Assembly (NCBI RefSeq): GCF_020099275.1
Contig: NZ_CP083646.1
Location: 1,550,001-1,614,000 of the forward strand
Reading direction: 5' to 3'
Length of the DNA stretch: 64,000 nt
Source: Corynebacterium falsenii
GTDB lineage: Bacteria; Actinomycetota; Actinomycetes; Mycobacteriales; Mycobacteriaceae
The translations under genes and the position numbers were made by a program. The notes below the pieces were generated by a model. It ran no database searches. It saw nothing but the letters and a program-made list of their open reading frames with translations, and was not told the DNA's origin. The stretch's first letter is position 1. Each line of letters starts with the position of its first letter. Shown here piece after piece: positions 36,632-45,753 of the stretch.

Positions 36632-37066
36632 ATGAGCGATAACACCGGAGCGCCAGAGGCATCTGTCGAGACCACCTCGGTTTTCCGCGCAGACCTCTTG
36701 AAGGAGATGGAGTCTGGTTCGCAGTCAGACGCTTCTCCCGCCGGTGTGGAGGGCCTTCCCGAGGGTTCCGCACTGCTCGTCGTGAAGCGCGGACCCAATG
36801 CGGGTTCCCGTTTCCTGCTTGACCAGGAAACCACCGCAGCCGGTCGTCACCCCGATAGCGACATCTTCCTCGACGACGTGACTGTGTCCCGCCGCCACGC
36901 TGAGTTCCGCCGCAACGGTGACGAGTACGAGGTCGTTGACGTGGGATCGCTGAACGGCACCTACGTGAACCGCGAGCCGAAGAACAGCGCCGTGCTGTCC
37001 AACGGCGACGAAATCCAGATCGGCAAGTTCCGTCTGGTATTCCTGAACGGCTCCAAGGAGTCCTAA
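36632..37066 (+). CDS. odhI: FHA-domain regulator OdhI (GarA)
   Basis: Small forkhead-associated protein that, when unphosphorylated, binds the OdhA subunit and inhibits 2-oxoglutarate dehydrogenase. PknG and other Ser/Thr kinases relieve this by phosphorylating the N-terminal ETTS motif. Here ETTS lies at residues 13-16, so T14 and T15 are at the same numbers as in C. glutamicum OdhI. The FHA domain spans about 50-140 with AGRHPDSDIFLDDVTVSRRH and SLNGTYVNRE. GAGAGGA precedes the ATG at 36632. Length is 144 residues. This links nitrogen status and glutamate supply to the TCA cycle. Confidence 0.96.
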   Translation: MSDNTGAPEASVETTSVFRADLLKEMESGSQSDASPAGVEGLPEGSALLVVKRGPNAGSRFLLDQETTAAGRHPDSDIFLDDVTVSRRHAEFRRNGDEYEVVDVGSLNGTYVNREPKNSAVLSNGDEIQIGKFRLVFLNGSKES

Positions 37067-37196
37067 GGTTTTCGCGCAGGTGGAGGCGATGAAACGCCCC
37101 GCCTGCCGCATAGTCCTGCTTCCACCCATCGGCTAGTTGTCGCCTGAAGCCTTCCACTCGAAGGCTCGGCGTGAAGACAGTGTGAGGATCCACCCC

Positions 37197-37973
37197 GTGA
37201 GTGCACAGCCCAAAGAATCAATGTCGGCTAAGGCAACGCCCCGCGCGAATGCTGCACAGGCAGCTGCAGGCGCATCGGCAGCAAAGCCGGGTGGCGTACT
37301 CCCCACATCGTCCATCGGTGACGTGATGAAGCAGCTTACCCCCGACTTCCCAGACGTGACTGTGTCCAAGATCCGGTTCCTAGAGTCGGAGGGGCTCATC
37401 AGCCCCCGGCGGTCCCAGAGTGGATACCGCCGTTTTTCCCCTGAGGATATTGCCCGCCTGCGCTACATCTTGACGCACCAGCGGGATAACTACCTTCCGC
37501 TGAAGGTGATCCGCGAGCAGCTCGAAGCTATGGACGCTGGCAAGGTCACCCCGGTCACCGCTGGAGCCAAGTCCGCTCGTGGCGCCGTGTCCGCCGAGCA
37601 GCTCAAGGCTGCGGAATCCCGCCGCCTTACCCGCGCCGATGTTACGGCTCGCGCAGGTGTCGAGGATTCCTTCACCGGTTCGCTCATCCGCATGGGCCTG
37701 ATCACCGCCGATCACGCGGGTTTCTACTCCGTCGATGACGTCACCATTGTGGAGCTCTCCGCACGGCTTGCGGATCACGGCCTTGATTCCCGCCATCTGA
37801 AGTCGCTGATGACCATCGCGAATCGCCAGTACGATATGGTCTCCCGCGTGTCCGAACCACTGGCTCATGGCCGGGACGTCAACGCGAAGCAGCGAGCACT
37901 GGAAACCGCTCGCGAGGTTTCGGCGCTCATCATTTCCCTCAACACCGCGCTGGTGAAGAGCAACCTTGGCTAG
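37197..37973 (+). CDS. ftsR: MerR-type transcriptional regulator FtsR
   Basis: Homologue of C. glutamicum Cg1631, reported to activate ftsZ. The MerR helix-turn-helix lies at about residues 42-105 (IGDVMKQLTPDFPDVTVSK, FLESEGLISPRRSQSGYRRF and RLRYILTHQRDNYLPLKVI). A second helical half has LIRMGLITADHAGFYS and ends in an all-helical effector or dimer region. I chose the GTG at 37197, about ten bases after TGAGGA. The first 40 residues are Ala-rich and not conserved. It follows odhI and overlaps the next gene. Confidence 0.88.
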   Translation: MSAQPKESMSAKATPRANAAQAAAGASAAKPGGVLPTSSIGDVMKQLTPDFPDVTVSKIRFLESEGLISPRRSQSGYRRFSPEDIARLRYILTHQRDNYLPLKVIREQLEAMDAGKVTPVTAGAKSARGAVSAEQLKAAESRRLTRADVTARAGVEDSFTGSLIRMGLITADHAGFYSVDDVTIVELSARLADHGLDSRHLKSLMTIANRQYDMVSRVSEPLAHGRDVNAKQRALETAREVSALIISLNTALVKSNLG

Positions 37974-38682
37974 CAACGACCCGCACGCCGACCAGCACTC
38001 TATGGGCTCGGAGGATATCGAGGTCATTTTCCTCGGCCGGGCCGCCGCGGATCTTGCTGGGCGCGGTGTGGATGTTTTGTTCTTTTCGACGCCGGACCAC
38101 ACGGCGCTTCTTCCCGTCTGGGTGGATCCGCCAGCTGATTTGGGCGGGCGGCCGACAGACGCGGAGATCCTCGCCGACCTTCTTGCGTCTAATCAGTTCG
38201 AGCAGCCTTGGTTTGCAGAGATCGTGACGAATTCCCGTGGTCAATTCACCGCTGGCTTGAGCCAGCGGATCGTCAACGGCGTGCCCGTTGAAGACTCGGA
38301 GGATGAGATCATCGACGACGATGGGGAGTTCAGCGGCGAATACGTGGAGCGCTACATCGATGTGCGCCCCTCCACCTTGGAGCCGTTGTGGCACGCGGGT
38401 GTGCTGTTCGATATTCGGTTGAAGCCTTCTGTGGTGCCGGCTCTGCTGGACGTCAACCCCGAGTGGACGCGCGAGCTCGCGGAGAAGCTCAGCGCCGTGG
38501 ACGAAGACGGCGACCCCATTGAGTTTGATCTGCTGTGGAATCCCGAGGACATGGGATTCACTTCGTCCGCTGACCCTGAGCAGGGCTTTAAAGAACTGTG
38601 GGAGGGGATGGGACTGTCGAAGGAGTTGGATGATTGGCTTGATTCCCAAACTCGGGACAATCCGGAGGACCCCCACGCCTGA
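37966..38682 (+). CDS. Bifunctional nuclease family (DUF151) protein
   Basis: A member of the BFN/DUF151 family, matching C. glutamicum Cg1632 by position between the two merR-type genes. Residues about 13-150 form the conserved domain (IEVIFLGRAAADL, HTALLPVWVDPP, ILADLLASNQFEQPWFAEIV). The rest is acidic and variable. Nuclease activity has been claimed only for plant relatives, so function here is open. The frame starts with TTG at 37966, overlapping ftsR by 8 bases. An ATG at 38002 is the alternative. Close coupling suggests co-expression with ftsR. Confidence 0.78.
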   Translation: MASNDPHADQHSMGSEDIEVIFLGRAAADLAGRGVDVLFFSTPDHTALLPVWVDPPADLGGRPTDAEILADLLASNQFEQPWFAEIVTNSRGQFTAGLSQRIVNGVPVEDSEDEIIDDDGEFSGEYVERYIDVRPSTLEPLWHAGVLFDIRLKPSVVPALLDVNPEWTRELAEKLSAVDEDGDPIEFDLLWNPEDMGFTSSADPEQGFKELWEGMGLSKELDDWLDSQTRDNPEDPHA

Positions 38683-38780
38683 CCCGAGCGTGTGAGTGCA
38701 GTGGGGCCGGGAGAGTCGCGGGGACTGTTAAGAGTATCGGGAGCGAGGAGCGGTAACGGCCCGTTGTCCACCCTCGGCTC

Positions 38781-38786
38781 TACAAT
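38781..38786 (+). promoter_or_regulatory. Probable -10 element of the S33 peptidase gene
   Basis: TACAAT ends 8 bases before the ATG at 38795, placing transcription start within one or two bases of the start codon. No matching -35 at 17 bp is seen. Confidence 0.45.
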
Positions 38787-38794
38787 CGGAAAGC

Positions 38795-40147
38795 ATGACC
38801 GAACATTCTGCACATTCCGCCCGTTCAGTGCATACCGAACAGAGCCGAGCCATGGGTCTTACCGTGAAGAACCACTGGCTGGAGTGCCCGTGGGACTACT
38901 CTGATAGCGCTGCGTCTTCTGGGGCTTCCGAGAGTTTCACCCTCTACGCCCGAGAGCTCGTGCCCGATGGCGGCGAGGACCTCCCCGCACTGCTGTACTT
39001 GCAAGGCGGGCCCGGTTCACCGGCGCCGCGGCCACTGGATAGCACCTCCGGCCTCATTGGCGAAGCCCTGAAGCACTACAGAGTGGTTTTGCTGGATCAG
39101 CGAGGCACGGGCCGCTCGCACCGGATCGACGAGGGGTGCGAGCCGGAAGACCTCAGCCTCGAGCGGCTGGTGCACTTGCGCCAAGACAACATTGTTCGAG
39201 ACGCAGAACGGCTGCGCGAGGCCCTTGGGGAAGAACAATGGTCGTTGTATGGCCAGAGTTTCGGCGGTTTCTGCATCACCAGCTACTGCTCGCTGTTTCC
39301 AGAGTCCGTGCGCGAATGCTTCCTCACGGGCGGGCTTCCCTCGCTTGATCGGCCGATTGACGATGTGTACCGGGAGACCTACGGTGCGATCGCTGTGCGT
39401 CACGGCCACCTGTATGAGCGCTTCCCGTGGATGGATCGGCGCATTCGCGAGATCGGGCACCACCTTGATAACTCCCAGGAGATCTTGCCGACCGGTGAAC
39501 GGCTGAGCTCCCGGCGTTTCCGCACCATCGGCATCAACCTGGGGCGGGGTCATGGGCTCCACTCGCTGGCTTACCTGCTGGAGGACCCGTTCCGCACGGT
39601 CCGCGGGGACAAGCGCCTCACCACGGATGTGCTGACTGCCATTGGTGCGCAGGTGTCGTTCGCCGGAGCGCCGCTGTATGCGGCGATTCACGAATCCATT
39701 TACGGCGGAGTGGCCGTCAGCGGAGAAGCCGACCAGCGCGCGACGCGCTGGTCGGCACATCGTATCCGCGAAGAGATCCCCGGGTTCGAGGAGAATGCTG
39801 ATCCGCGCGGTGATGATCCTTACTACTTGACCGGCGAGCACATTTACCCGTGGCAATTCCAGGAGGATCCAGCCCTGCACGCCTTCGCCGAGAGCGCGGA
39901 GGCGCTGGCGCAGTGGCAGTGGAGCTCGAGTCCATACGATACGGACGTGCTCGCCGAACGCGCTCCCGTTGGCGCCGGGGTGGTCTACCTGGACGACGCG
40001 TTTGTGCCTTTCGAAAGGTCGCGCGTGGCGGCGTCGAAATATAGAGATATGCGCATCCACGTCACCAATGCCCTGCAACACGATGGGATTCGGACCGACG
40101 GGGCCGAGCTGTTTCGGACGCTGCGGGAGAAGGTGAACGAGTACTAG
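38795..40147 (+). CDS. Alpha/beta hydrolase, proline iminopeptidase-like (S33)
   Basis: A 450-residue alpha/beta hydrolase of peptidase family S33. ALLYLQGGPGSPAPRP forms the oxyanion-type Gly-Gly-Pro-Gly loop of prolyl aminopeptidases, VVLLDQRGTGRSHRID follows, and the nucleophile motif is SLYGQSFGGFCITSY (Ser near 153). GVVYLDDAFVPFERS and MRIHVTNALQHDGIR supply Asp and His candidates near the end. It would release N-terminal residues from peptides in the cytoplasm. A TACAAT at 38781-38786 lies 8 bases before the ATG at 38795, consistent with a nearly leaderless transcript. Confidence 0.85.
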   Translation: MTEHSAHSARSVHTEQSRAMGLTVKNHWLECPWDYSDSAASSGASESFTLYARELVPDGGEDLPALLYLQGGPGSPAPRPLDSTSGLIGEALKHYRVVLLDQRGTGRSHRIDEGCEPEDLSLERLVHLRQDNIVRDAERLREALGEEQWSLYGQSFGGFCITSYCSLFPESVRECFLTGGLPSLDRPIDDVYRETYGAIAVRHGHLYERFPWMDRRIREIGHHLDNSQEILPTGERLSSRRFRTIGINLGRGHGLHSLAYLLEDPFRTVRGDKRLTTDVLTAIGAQVSFAGAPLYAAIHESIYGGVAVSGEADQRATRWSAHRIREEIPGFEENADPRGDDPYYLTGEHIYPWQFQEDPALHAFAESAEALAQWQWSSSPYDTDVLAERAPVGAGVVYLDDAFVPFERSRVAASKYRDMRIHVTNALQHDGIRTDGAELFRTLREKVNEY

Positions 40148-40163
40148 ACAACACGCGTGTTGT
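40148..40163. promoter_or_regulatory. 16-bp perfect palindrome after the S33 peptidase stop
   Basis: ACAACACGCGTGTTGT is fully self-complementary and starts on the base after the peptidase TAG. It is either an operator for the MerR-type gene downstream or a small terminator. No T run follows. Confidence 0.5.
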
Positions 40164-40193
40164 TACATATGTGAAATTTGTGACTCATGTTAG

Positions 40194-40274
40194 TGTAAAG
40201 TCTGAAGTTGACGTTGAAGGTTTGGTTGTGAGCAGTTGACTCCCACCCAAACCGGTCTAAAGTTTCAAGCAGAC
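40194..40274 (+). promoter_or_regulatory. Repeated TAAAGT-containing motifs upstream of the MerR-type gene
   Basis: Two related strings of about 18 bases, TAAAGTCTGAAGTTGAC near 40196-40212 and TAAAGTTTCAAGCAGAC near 40258-40274, sit 62 bases apart between the peptidase gene and the MerR gene at 40319. Two TTGAC strings (40208 and about 40236) also occur. They may include promoter and autoregulatory sites. Confidence 0.4.
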
Positions 40275-40318
40275 TAAATAACAGGCGTGCAATAGGCGCC
40301 GCACCTCAGGAGACTCCC

Positions 40319-40849
<531 letters not shown>

Positions 40850-40867
40850 CCTTTCTGCCTAGCTCTT

Positions 40868-42229
40868 CTACGCCGCTAGGGCAGACTGCAGCGCGGGGGC
40901 GAGCTGCAGAGAATCCGCAGCGGGGAAGACCTTGCCGCCGGCAGCGGCGGCCAGCTGATCGAGCGCACCGCGATCCACGCGATCGCCAATGGGCACAATC
41001 TCCAAAGCAACGGGGGTCTGCGCGTACCGCGCCTTAATTGCCGCCACTGCCTGCTCCAGCGAGGCGGAGCCACCATCGTTGGGGCCATCAGTAATCAGCA
41101 CAACCTTGTTGGGCAGCGGCTGGCGATTATCCGCCTTCGCCTCATTCGCGAACTGCTCCGCACCGGCGGCCGCGGAACCATAGGCAGCCATGATTGAGCT
41201 GTAGGTGTGCGTTGCGCCGCCGAAGGTCAGCCGCTGCAGCGCGGCAGCGGACGCATCGCCGTTATCGCGGACCGTGATGTCCACGTTGTCCCGGTAGGGA
41301 TTCACTGTCTTCGGGTTCAGCGGGGAAGAGTAGTTCCACAGCCCCACGGACCCTCCGGTGGAGCCCACCTTGCGCATCGCGTCCGTAAGCGGGGCCTTGA
41401 CGTTATCCATGCGGGTCCCGTTGCCCTCCACTAGGCCCATCGAGCCGGATGTATCGAGCACGAAGGTGACATTCTGGGGCTTTGCCGGGGCAGTGTTGCC
41501 CTGGGCAGCGGGGGATGGTGCCGACGGATCCGGCGTGGCAGGCAGCGTGTTCGGCGTGGCGGCCGGATCAACCGGGTTCGAATTATTCGCATTATTCGGA
41601 TCACCAGCGGTCTTGGATGCGAACTCGCCGACATTTTCCACGGTGACGTTGAGACCATCGTCAGTGGCAACGCTGGGGAAGTCATTCTCGCCGTAGTCCA
41701 CCAGCAGGTCGGAGGCGCGCAGCTCGATCTCCGGGGACGGCGTGCCCTGCAGTTGAGGAGCCAACACTGGGTGATCGTTGTTGATCACCGGTGCCTTGGT
41801 GTTGCGAATGGTCGTGGTGGTATCTCCGAGGGCTCGAACCATCTGCGGACCATCGTTGGGGATCCACACCGCGGCGGGAAGGTTGGCCGCCGGCGTATCC
41901 GGGGTCCACTCGCGGTAGCGCTGCAGCGCTTCGTTATCCGGCATGGACACCACGGTGGCGTGGATGCAGGTATCCATCGCCGAAGGATTGGACTCGTTGT
42001 AGGAATCGACGAGCTGTTTGGCCCCGGCGTTTTCCACCTCCGGTGCCGCCCACACGGTGAGGTCGAACTTTTGCCCCGTGCATTCGGGCGCGGCGAGGTT
42101 GTCGTTGTTGCGGTTATCGACAACCGTCCACGCGATCACTACCGCCACGATCGCGATGAGCGCTGCGATGGCAGCCCAGATCCACCCCGCGATGCGATAG
42201 TTCGACTTTCCGCTTCCGTGACGACCCAT
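40868..42229 (-). CDS. Membrane-anchored von Willebrand factor A domain protein
   Basis: A 453-residue extracytoplasmic protein anchored by one N-terminal helix (about residues 14-36). The first extracellular part (about 50-200) looks like a type 1 solute-binding fold: FDLTVWAAPEVENAG, LVDSYNESNP and AVWIPNDGPQMVRAL. A Pro/Ala/Asn-rich linker leads to a VWA domain starting NVTFVLDTSGSMG with a complete MIDAS Asp-x-Ser-x-Ser, and VVLITDGPND. The end is a short Ala/Leu tail. AAAGG is six bases before the ATG at 42229. Binding partner or substrate cannot be told. The combination of the two domains suggests a surface protein handling a ligand. Confidence 0.83.
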   Translation of the reverse strand: MGRHGSGKSNYRIAGWIWAAIAALIAIVAVVIAWTVVDNRNNDNLAAPECTGQKFDLTVWAAPEVENAGAKQLVDSYNESNPSAMDTCIHATVVSMPDNEALQRYREWTPDTPAANLPAAVWIPNDGPQMVRALGDTTTTIRNTKAPVINNDHPVLAPQLQGTPSPEIELRASDLLVDYGENDFPSVATDDGLNVTVENVGEFASKTAGDPNNANNSNPVDPAATPNTLPATPDPSAPSPAAQGNTAPAKPQNVTFVLDTSGSMGLVEGNGTRMDNVKAPLTDAMRKVGSTGGSVGLWNYSSPLNPKTVNPYRDNVDITVRDNGDASAAALQRLTFGGATHTYSSIMAAYGSAAAGAEQFANEAKADNRQPLPNKVVLITDGPNDGGSASLEQAVAAIKARYAQTPVALEIVPIGDRVDRGALDQLAAAAGGKVFPAADSLQLAPALQSALAA

Positions 42230-42345
42230 GGACAACCTTTCCGCGATCAGTTCTGCTCATGTTTGTTATTCGGTACTGTCCCTCTAGTCTAAAGCACTCA
42301 CATCGGCCACAGTGCTGGGCCGAAATATGGGGCTGTTAGGCCAGC

Positions 42346-43323
42346 TCAGCGTGCAGCCGCCGTGGCCCCAGCAATCTCCCGCGCCTCGGCAATGACGTCC
42401 AACAACTCAACCCGCATCCGCTGGCCCCGCTCCATGAGTCCCTGCTGGCGCCGCACGTATTCCGCCCGCCCTGCAGGAGTCTCGATCCGCACTGGGTCGA
42501 ACCCCCACTCGCGCAAGTCATACGGGCTGGCTTCCATGTCGAGCCGACGTACGTCGCACGCCAACTCGAACGTCTCTAGCCACAGTTCGCCCGGCACGAG
42601 TGGCCCGAGCTTGGTGGCCCACTTGTACAGATCCATCGTTGCGTGCAGGCATCCGGGCTGCTCCATCTGGATCTGCGTCTCCCGCGTGGGTGCGTGCGCG
42701 TTGCGCGGTGCGGCCTCGCGGGTAAAGAAGCGGAACGCGTCGATATGCGTGCACTTGAGCTGGCTAGCTTCCACCACAGCGTCCGTTTCCTCCCGACCGA
42801 GCCGCAGCGGTTCCGGATGCCGGGGAGTGTCGCGGTACACCATCGCCCACTCGTGCAACCCGAAGCACCCGAGCTGAGGTGCGCGCCCGGCCGTGGCCCG
42901 CAGCAGGCGCTCAATGTAGTCGATTGTCTTCCCGCGCTGGTCCAGGTGAGCCGTCACATCGAGTGCCCAGGCCGTGCCTTCCTCGGCATGCCCTTCATAG
43001 TCGACGCCACAACGCTCCCATTCCCACCAGCCATACTGGTCCTTAAACGAGGGCAACGACCGGGAGGGCGCACCAGCGCCCTGTTCGCTCGCGGAGTCCG
43101 ATGGAACCTCCAGCCCGACCCCAGCACCGGGGTGCCAGCGCCCCAGCTTGGCCGGGGTGGTGGGGTAGTAGTTGAACATGAAATCCCACACGGGGTGGCG
43201 CTCGCCGTGGCTGCGGCGGCGCAGATGTGCGGCGGTGAGCTCTTCCACGCGAGCACGGTGTGCCTGTTGGCGGGCGGTCCACTCGCCGGCTGTGAGCACG
43301 CGACGGATGGGGGAGTTAGTCAT
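42346..43323 (-). CDS. Conserved actinobacterial protein, annotated 3-methyladenine DNA glycosylase in relatives
   Basis: A 325-residue cytoplasmic protein. The conserved block HPVWDFMFNYYPTTPAKLGRWHPG and a GCFGLHEWAMVY motif fit a family found in many actinobacteria and often named 3-methyladenine DNA glycosylase, though I see no helix-hairpin-helix to support that. Other conserved parts are LKCTHIDAFRFFT and MEQPGCLHATMDLYKWATKL. The ATG at 43323 lies inside the end of the CBS-domain gene upstream (8-base overlap), so the three genes from 45744 to 42346 appear to be one operon. Function should be regarded as unknown. Confidence 0.7.
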   Translation of the reverse strand: MTNSPIRRVLTAGEWTARQQAHRARVEELTAAHLRRRSHGERHPVWDFMFNYYPTTPAKLGRWHPGAGVGLEVPSDSASEQGAGAPSRSLPSFKDQYGWWEWERCGVDYEGHAEEGTAWALDVTAHLDQRGKTIDYIERLLRATAGRAPQLGCFGLHEWAMVYRDTPRHPEPLRLGREETDAVVEASQLKCTHIDAFRFFTREAAPRNAHAPTRETQIQMEQPGCLHATMDLYKWATKLGPLVPGELWLETFELACDVRRLDMEASPYDLREWGFDPVRIETPAGRAEYVRRQQGLMERGQRMRVELLDVIAEAREIAGATAAAR

Positions 43324-44377
43324 GCGTCCAATCTCGCACGGTTCCCACCAATTCCTCAATGATGTCCTCAAGGGTGACCATGCCGATGATCGTGTTCGAG
43401 TCGTCCACCACTGCTGCGACGTGGTTGGAGGATAGGCGCATGCGGCGCATGGCGACGTCGAAGTTCACACCAGCCTCGACCTCAATGAGGGGGCGAACAT
43501 CAAGGGAATCCAGCATGGTGGTGGACGGATCCGCGATGGGCGCGAGGTTATCGAGCACGTCCTTGACGTGGACGTAGCCGACCCACTTTCCGTCCGGATC
43601 GGTGACGGGGAAGCGGGAGAAACCCGTTTCCGTCACGGCTTCCTCGACGTCCTTGACGGATACGCATTCCCCGGTGCGGACGATGGTGCGCACGCGGTCG
43701 ACGGGGATGAGAACCTCCTGGAGTGTGCGCTTCGAACTAGTCAGCGCCTTATCAAGGCGGGCCGCCTCAGCGGGAGCGATGAGGCCCTCGGAGCGGGATT
43801 CCTGGATCATGCTGGCCAACTCGGAGGCGGACACGGTGGAGTCCAGCTCGTCCTTTTGCTCCACACCCATGAGCTTCAGCGTCTGCCGGGCGATCCAGTT
43901 GAGCATCACCATGATCGGGTGAGTGATCTTGACGAACAGCAGGTGCGCAGGCACCAGGGACGTGGCGACGGTTTCCGGGCCCGCCAACGCGATGTTTTTC
44001 GGCACCATCTCGCCGATGATGATGTGCAGCATCGTGACGATGAGCAAGCTGATGGCGAAGCCGACCGGGTGGAGCAACTCTTCCGGGAGCCCTAGGGCGT
44101 TGAAGGGGGCCTCGATGATGTGCGCGATGGCGGGCTCGCCGACTTTACCCAGAAGCAGCGAGGCCACGGTGATGCCGAACTGAGCGCCCGCAAGCATGAT
44201 GGACAGGTGCTCGGTGGCGAATAACACCTTGCCTGCCCGGCGGTTACCCGAGGCGATCATCGAATCCAGGCGGTCCTTGCGGCTGGAAATGAGCGCGAAC
44301 TCCACGGCCACGAAGAAGCCATTGAGGAATAGCAGGAAGATCGCAAAGAGAACTGCGAAGATATCAGAGGTTCCCAT
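43316..44377 (-). CDS. CNNM/CorC-type transmembrane CBS-domain protein (small paralogue)
   Basis: A 353-residue membrane protein of the DUF21-CBS (CNNM, formerly haemolysin C-like) family. The N-terminal DUF21 domain has four hydrophobic segments with NGFFVAVEFALISSRKDRLD and GEMVPKNIALAGPE. Two CBS domains follow (about 205-330: VRTIVRTGECVSVKDV, RLSSNHVAAVVDDSNTIIG). It lacks most of the C-terminal CorC transporter domain of its partner. The gene starts on the same ATG/TAA junction where the larger paralogue ends. Family members are linked to Mg2+ or Co2+ efflux, so ion transport is the best guess. Confidence 0.87.
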   Translation of the reverse strand: MGTSDIFAVLFAIFLLFLNGFFVAVEFALISSRKDRLDSMIASGNRRAGKVLFATEHLSIMLAGAQFGITVASLLLGKVGEPAIAHIIEAPFNALGLPEELLHPVGFAISLLIVTMLHIIIGEMVPKNIALAGPETVATSLVPAHLLFVKITHPIMVMLNWIARQTLKLMGVEQKDELDSTVSASELASMIQESRSEGLIAPAEAARLDKALTSSKRTLQEVLIPVDRVRTIVRTGECVSVKDVEEAVTETGFSRFPVTDPDGKWVGYVHVKDVLDNLAPIADPSTTMLDSLDVRPLIEVEAGVNFDVAMRRMRLSSNHVAAVVDDSNTIIGMVTLEDIIEELVGTVRDWTHD

Positions 44378-45744
44378 TACTTGTCCCCCTCCTTGATCGG
44401 TTGGAGGGTGACGCGGTCAATGCGGCGATTGTCCATCGTCGTGACCGTGGCTTCCCAGCGGTTGGGGATGCCTGTTTCAAAGCTGTCCATGCCTTCGTTG
44501 TCGCCGAGGGGGAGTAGCACGGTGTCGCCCTCCTTCGGGATGCGGCCCAGCGTGGCCATGATGAGGCCACCGAGGGTTTCGTAGTCACCTTCGGGGGCGG
44601 TGTACCCCACGGCATCGTGCAGCTCGTCCGTGCGAACAAGGCCGGAGATCTCCCAGGTGGAGCCATTTCGGCGGACTTCTTCGTCCTCTTCCTTGTTGTC
44701 GTGTTCGTCCCAGACTTCGCCGAGGATTTCCTCCACCACGTCTTCGATGGTGACGAGACCGGCGGTGCCGCCGTATTCGTCGACGACGAGGACCAGCTGA
44801 GAACCGGCCCTGCGTACCTGGTTGAGGACGTCGTCGCCGGAGAGGGAATCGGGGACTGAGGGGACGGGCTTTGCCATGGACGCCACCGTGGTGGTGGCGC
44901 GCTCATCAGCAGGGATGGTGAGAGCATCCTTGACGTGAACCACACCCATGGTGTCGTCCAGGTCGCCGCGGGTGACGGGGAAGCGGGAGTATCCCGTGTC
45001 ATAGGCGAGCTTGATGAGATCCAGCGCGGTGTCATCCTGGTTGAGGGATTCCACGGTGGAGCGCGGGGTCATGATGTCCTCGGCGGTAGCGTCGCTAAAG
45101 CGCAGGGAAAGATCAAGAATGCGGGCCTTTGCCTGAGTAAAACCGCCGGAGCCGGTGGAGTTTCGGACAAGTGCCGATAGCTCTTCAGCGGATCGTGCCG
45201 AGGCCAGTTCATCGGCGGGCTCGATGCCGAGCTTGCGAACGACCGCATTGGCGCACTTATTCAAGAGGTTGATGAACCACTTGAAGATGGTGTTGAAAAT
45301 CCACACCGGGCGAACGGTCGCCCGCGCCATACCCATTGGGTTGGTGATGGAGAGGTTCTTGGGCACCAGCTCGCCAAAGACCATCGACAGAATCGTCGCC
45401 ACGATCAGCGAGAGGACGAGTGCGATGGCAACGGAGGCAGAATCCGGCACACCGATGAGCCGGAAAAGCGGGGTGAAGAACTTCGCCAGGATGGGCTCTG
45501 CGAGGTAACCCGTGGCAAGGGTAGTAATCGTGATGCCCAGCTGAGCGCCGGAGAGCACAAACGAGAGATCACCGTGCGCCTTGCGGATGAGCTTGGCAGT
45601 GCTGTCATTTTTCTCCCGGACGTGCTGTTCCACGGTGGAGCGCTCCACGCCCGTGAGTGCGAACTCGACCGCCACGAACATGCCTGTTGCCGCGGTGAGC
45701 AGGACGAACAGGATGAGCCCGACTATCGATAAGAGAATTTCCAC
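44377..45744 (-). CDS. CNNM/CorC-type transmembrane CBS-domain protein (large paralogue)
   Basis: A 455-residue paralogue of the preceding protein with the full architecture: DUF21 membrane domain (ATGMFVAVEFALTGVERS, GELVPKNLSITNPMG), two CBS domains (about 215-340: AEDIMTPRSTVESLN, SQLVLVVDEYGGTAGLV) and the C-terminal CorC_HlyC domain (EGDYETLGGLIMATLGRIP). The stop and the next start share one base (TAATG), giving strong translational coupling. The pair may form a heteromer exporting divalent cations. Confidence 0.88.
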   Translation of the reverse strand: MEILLSIVGLILFVLLTAATGMFVAVEFALTGVERSTVEQHVREKNDSTAKLIRKAHGDLSFVLSGAQLGITITTLATGYLAEPILAKFFTPLFRLIGVPDSASVAIALVLSLIVATILSMVFGELVPKNLSITNPMGMARATVRPVWIFNTIFKWFINLLNKCANAVVRKLGIEPADELASARSAEELSALVRNSTGSGGFTQAKARILDLSLRFSDATAEDIMTPRSTVESLNQDDTALDLIKLAYDTGYSRFPVTRGDLDDTMGVVHVKDALTIPADERATTTVASMAKPVPSVPDSLSGDDVLNQVRRAGSQLVLVVDEYGGTAGLVTIEDVVEEILGEVWDEHDNKEEDEEVRRNGSTWEISGLVRTDELHDAVGYTAPEGDYETLGGLIMATLGRIPKEGDTVLLPLGDNEGMDSFETGIPNRWEATVTTMDNRRIDRVTLQPIKEGDK

Positions 45745-45753
45745 AGTTGCCCC

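Noticed and set aside
37066..37196. Terminator between odhI and ftsR
   Set aside because: GC-rich partial inverted repeats are present, but pairing is imperfect and there is no T run.
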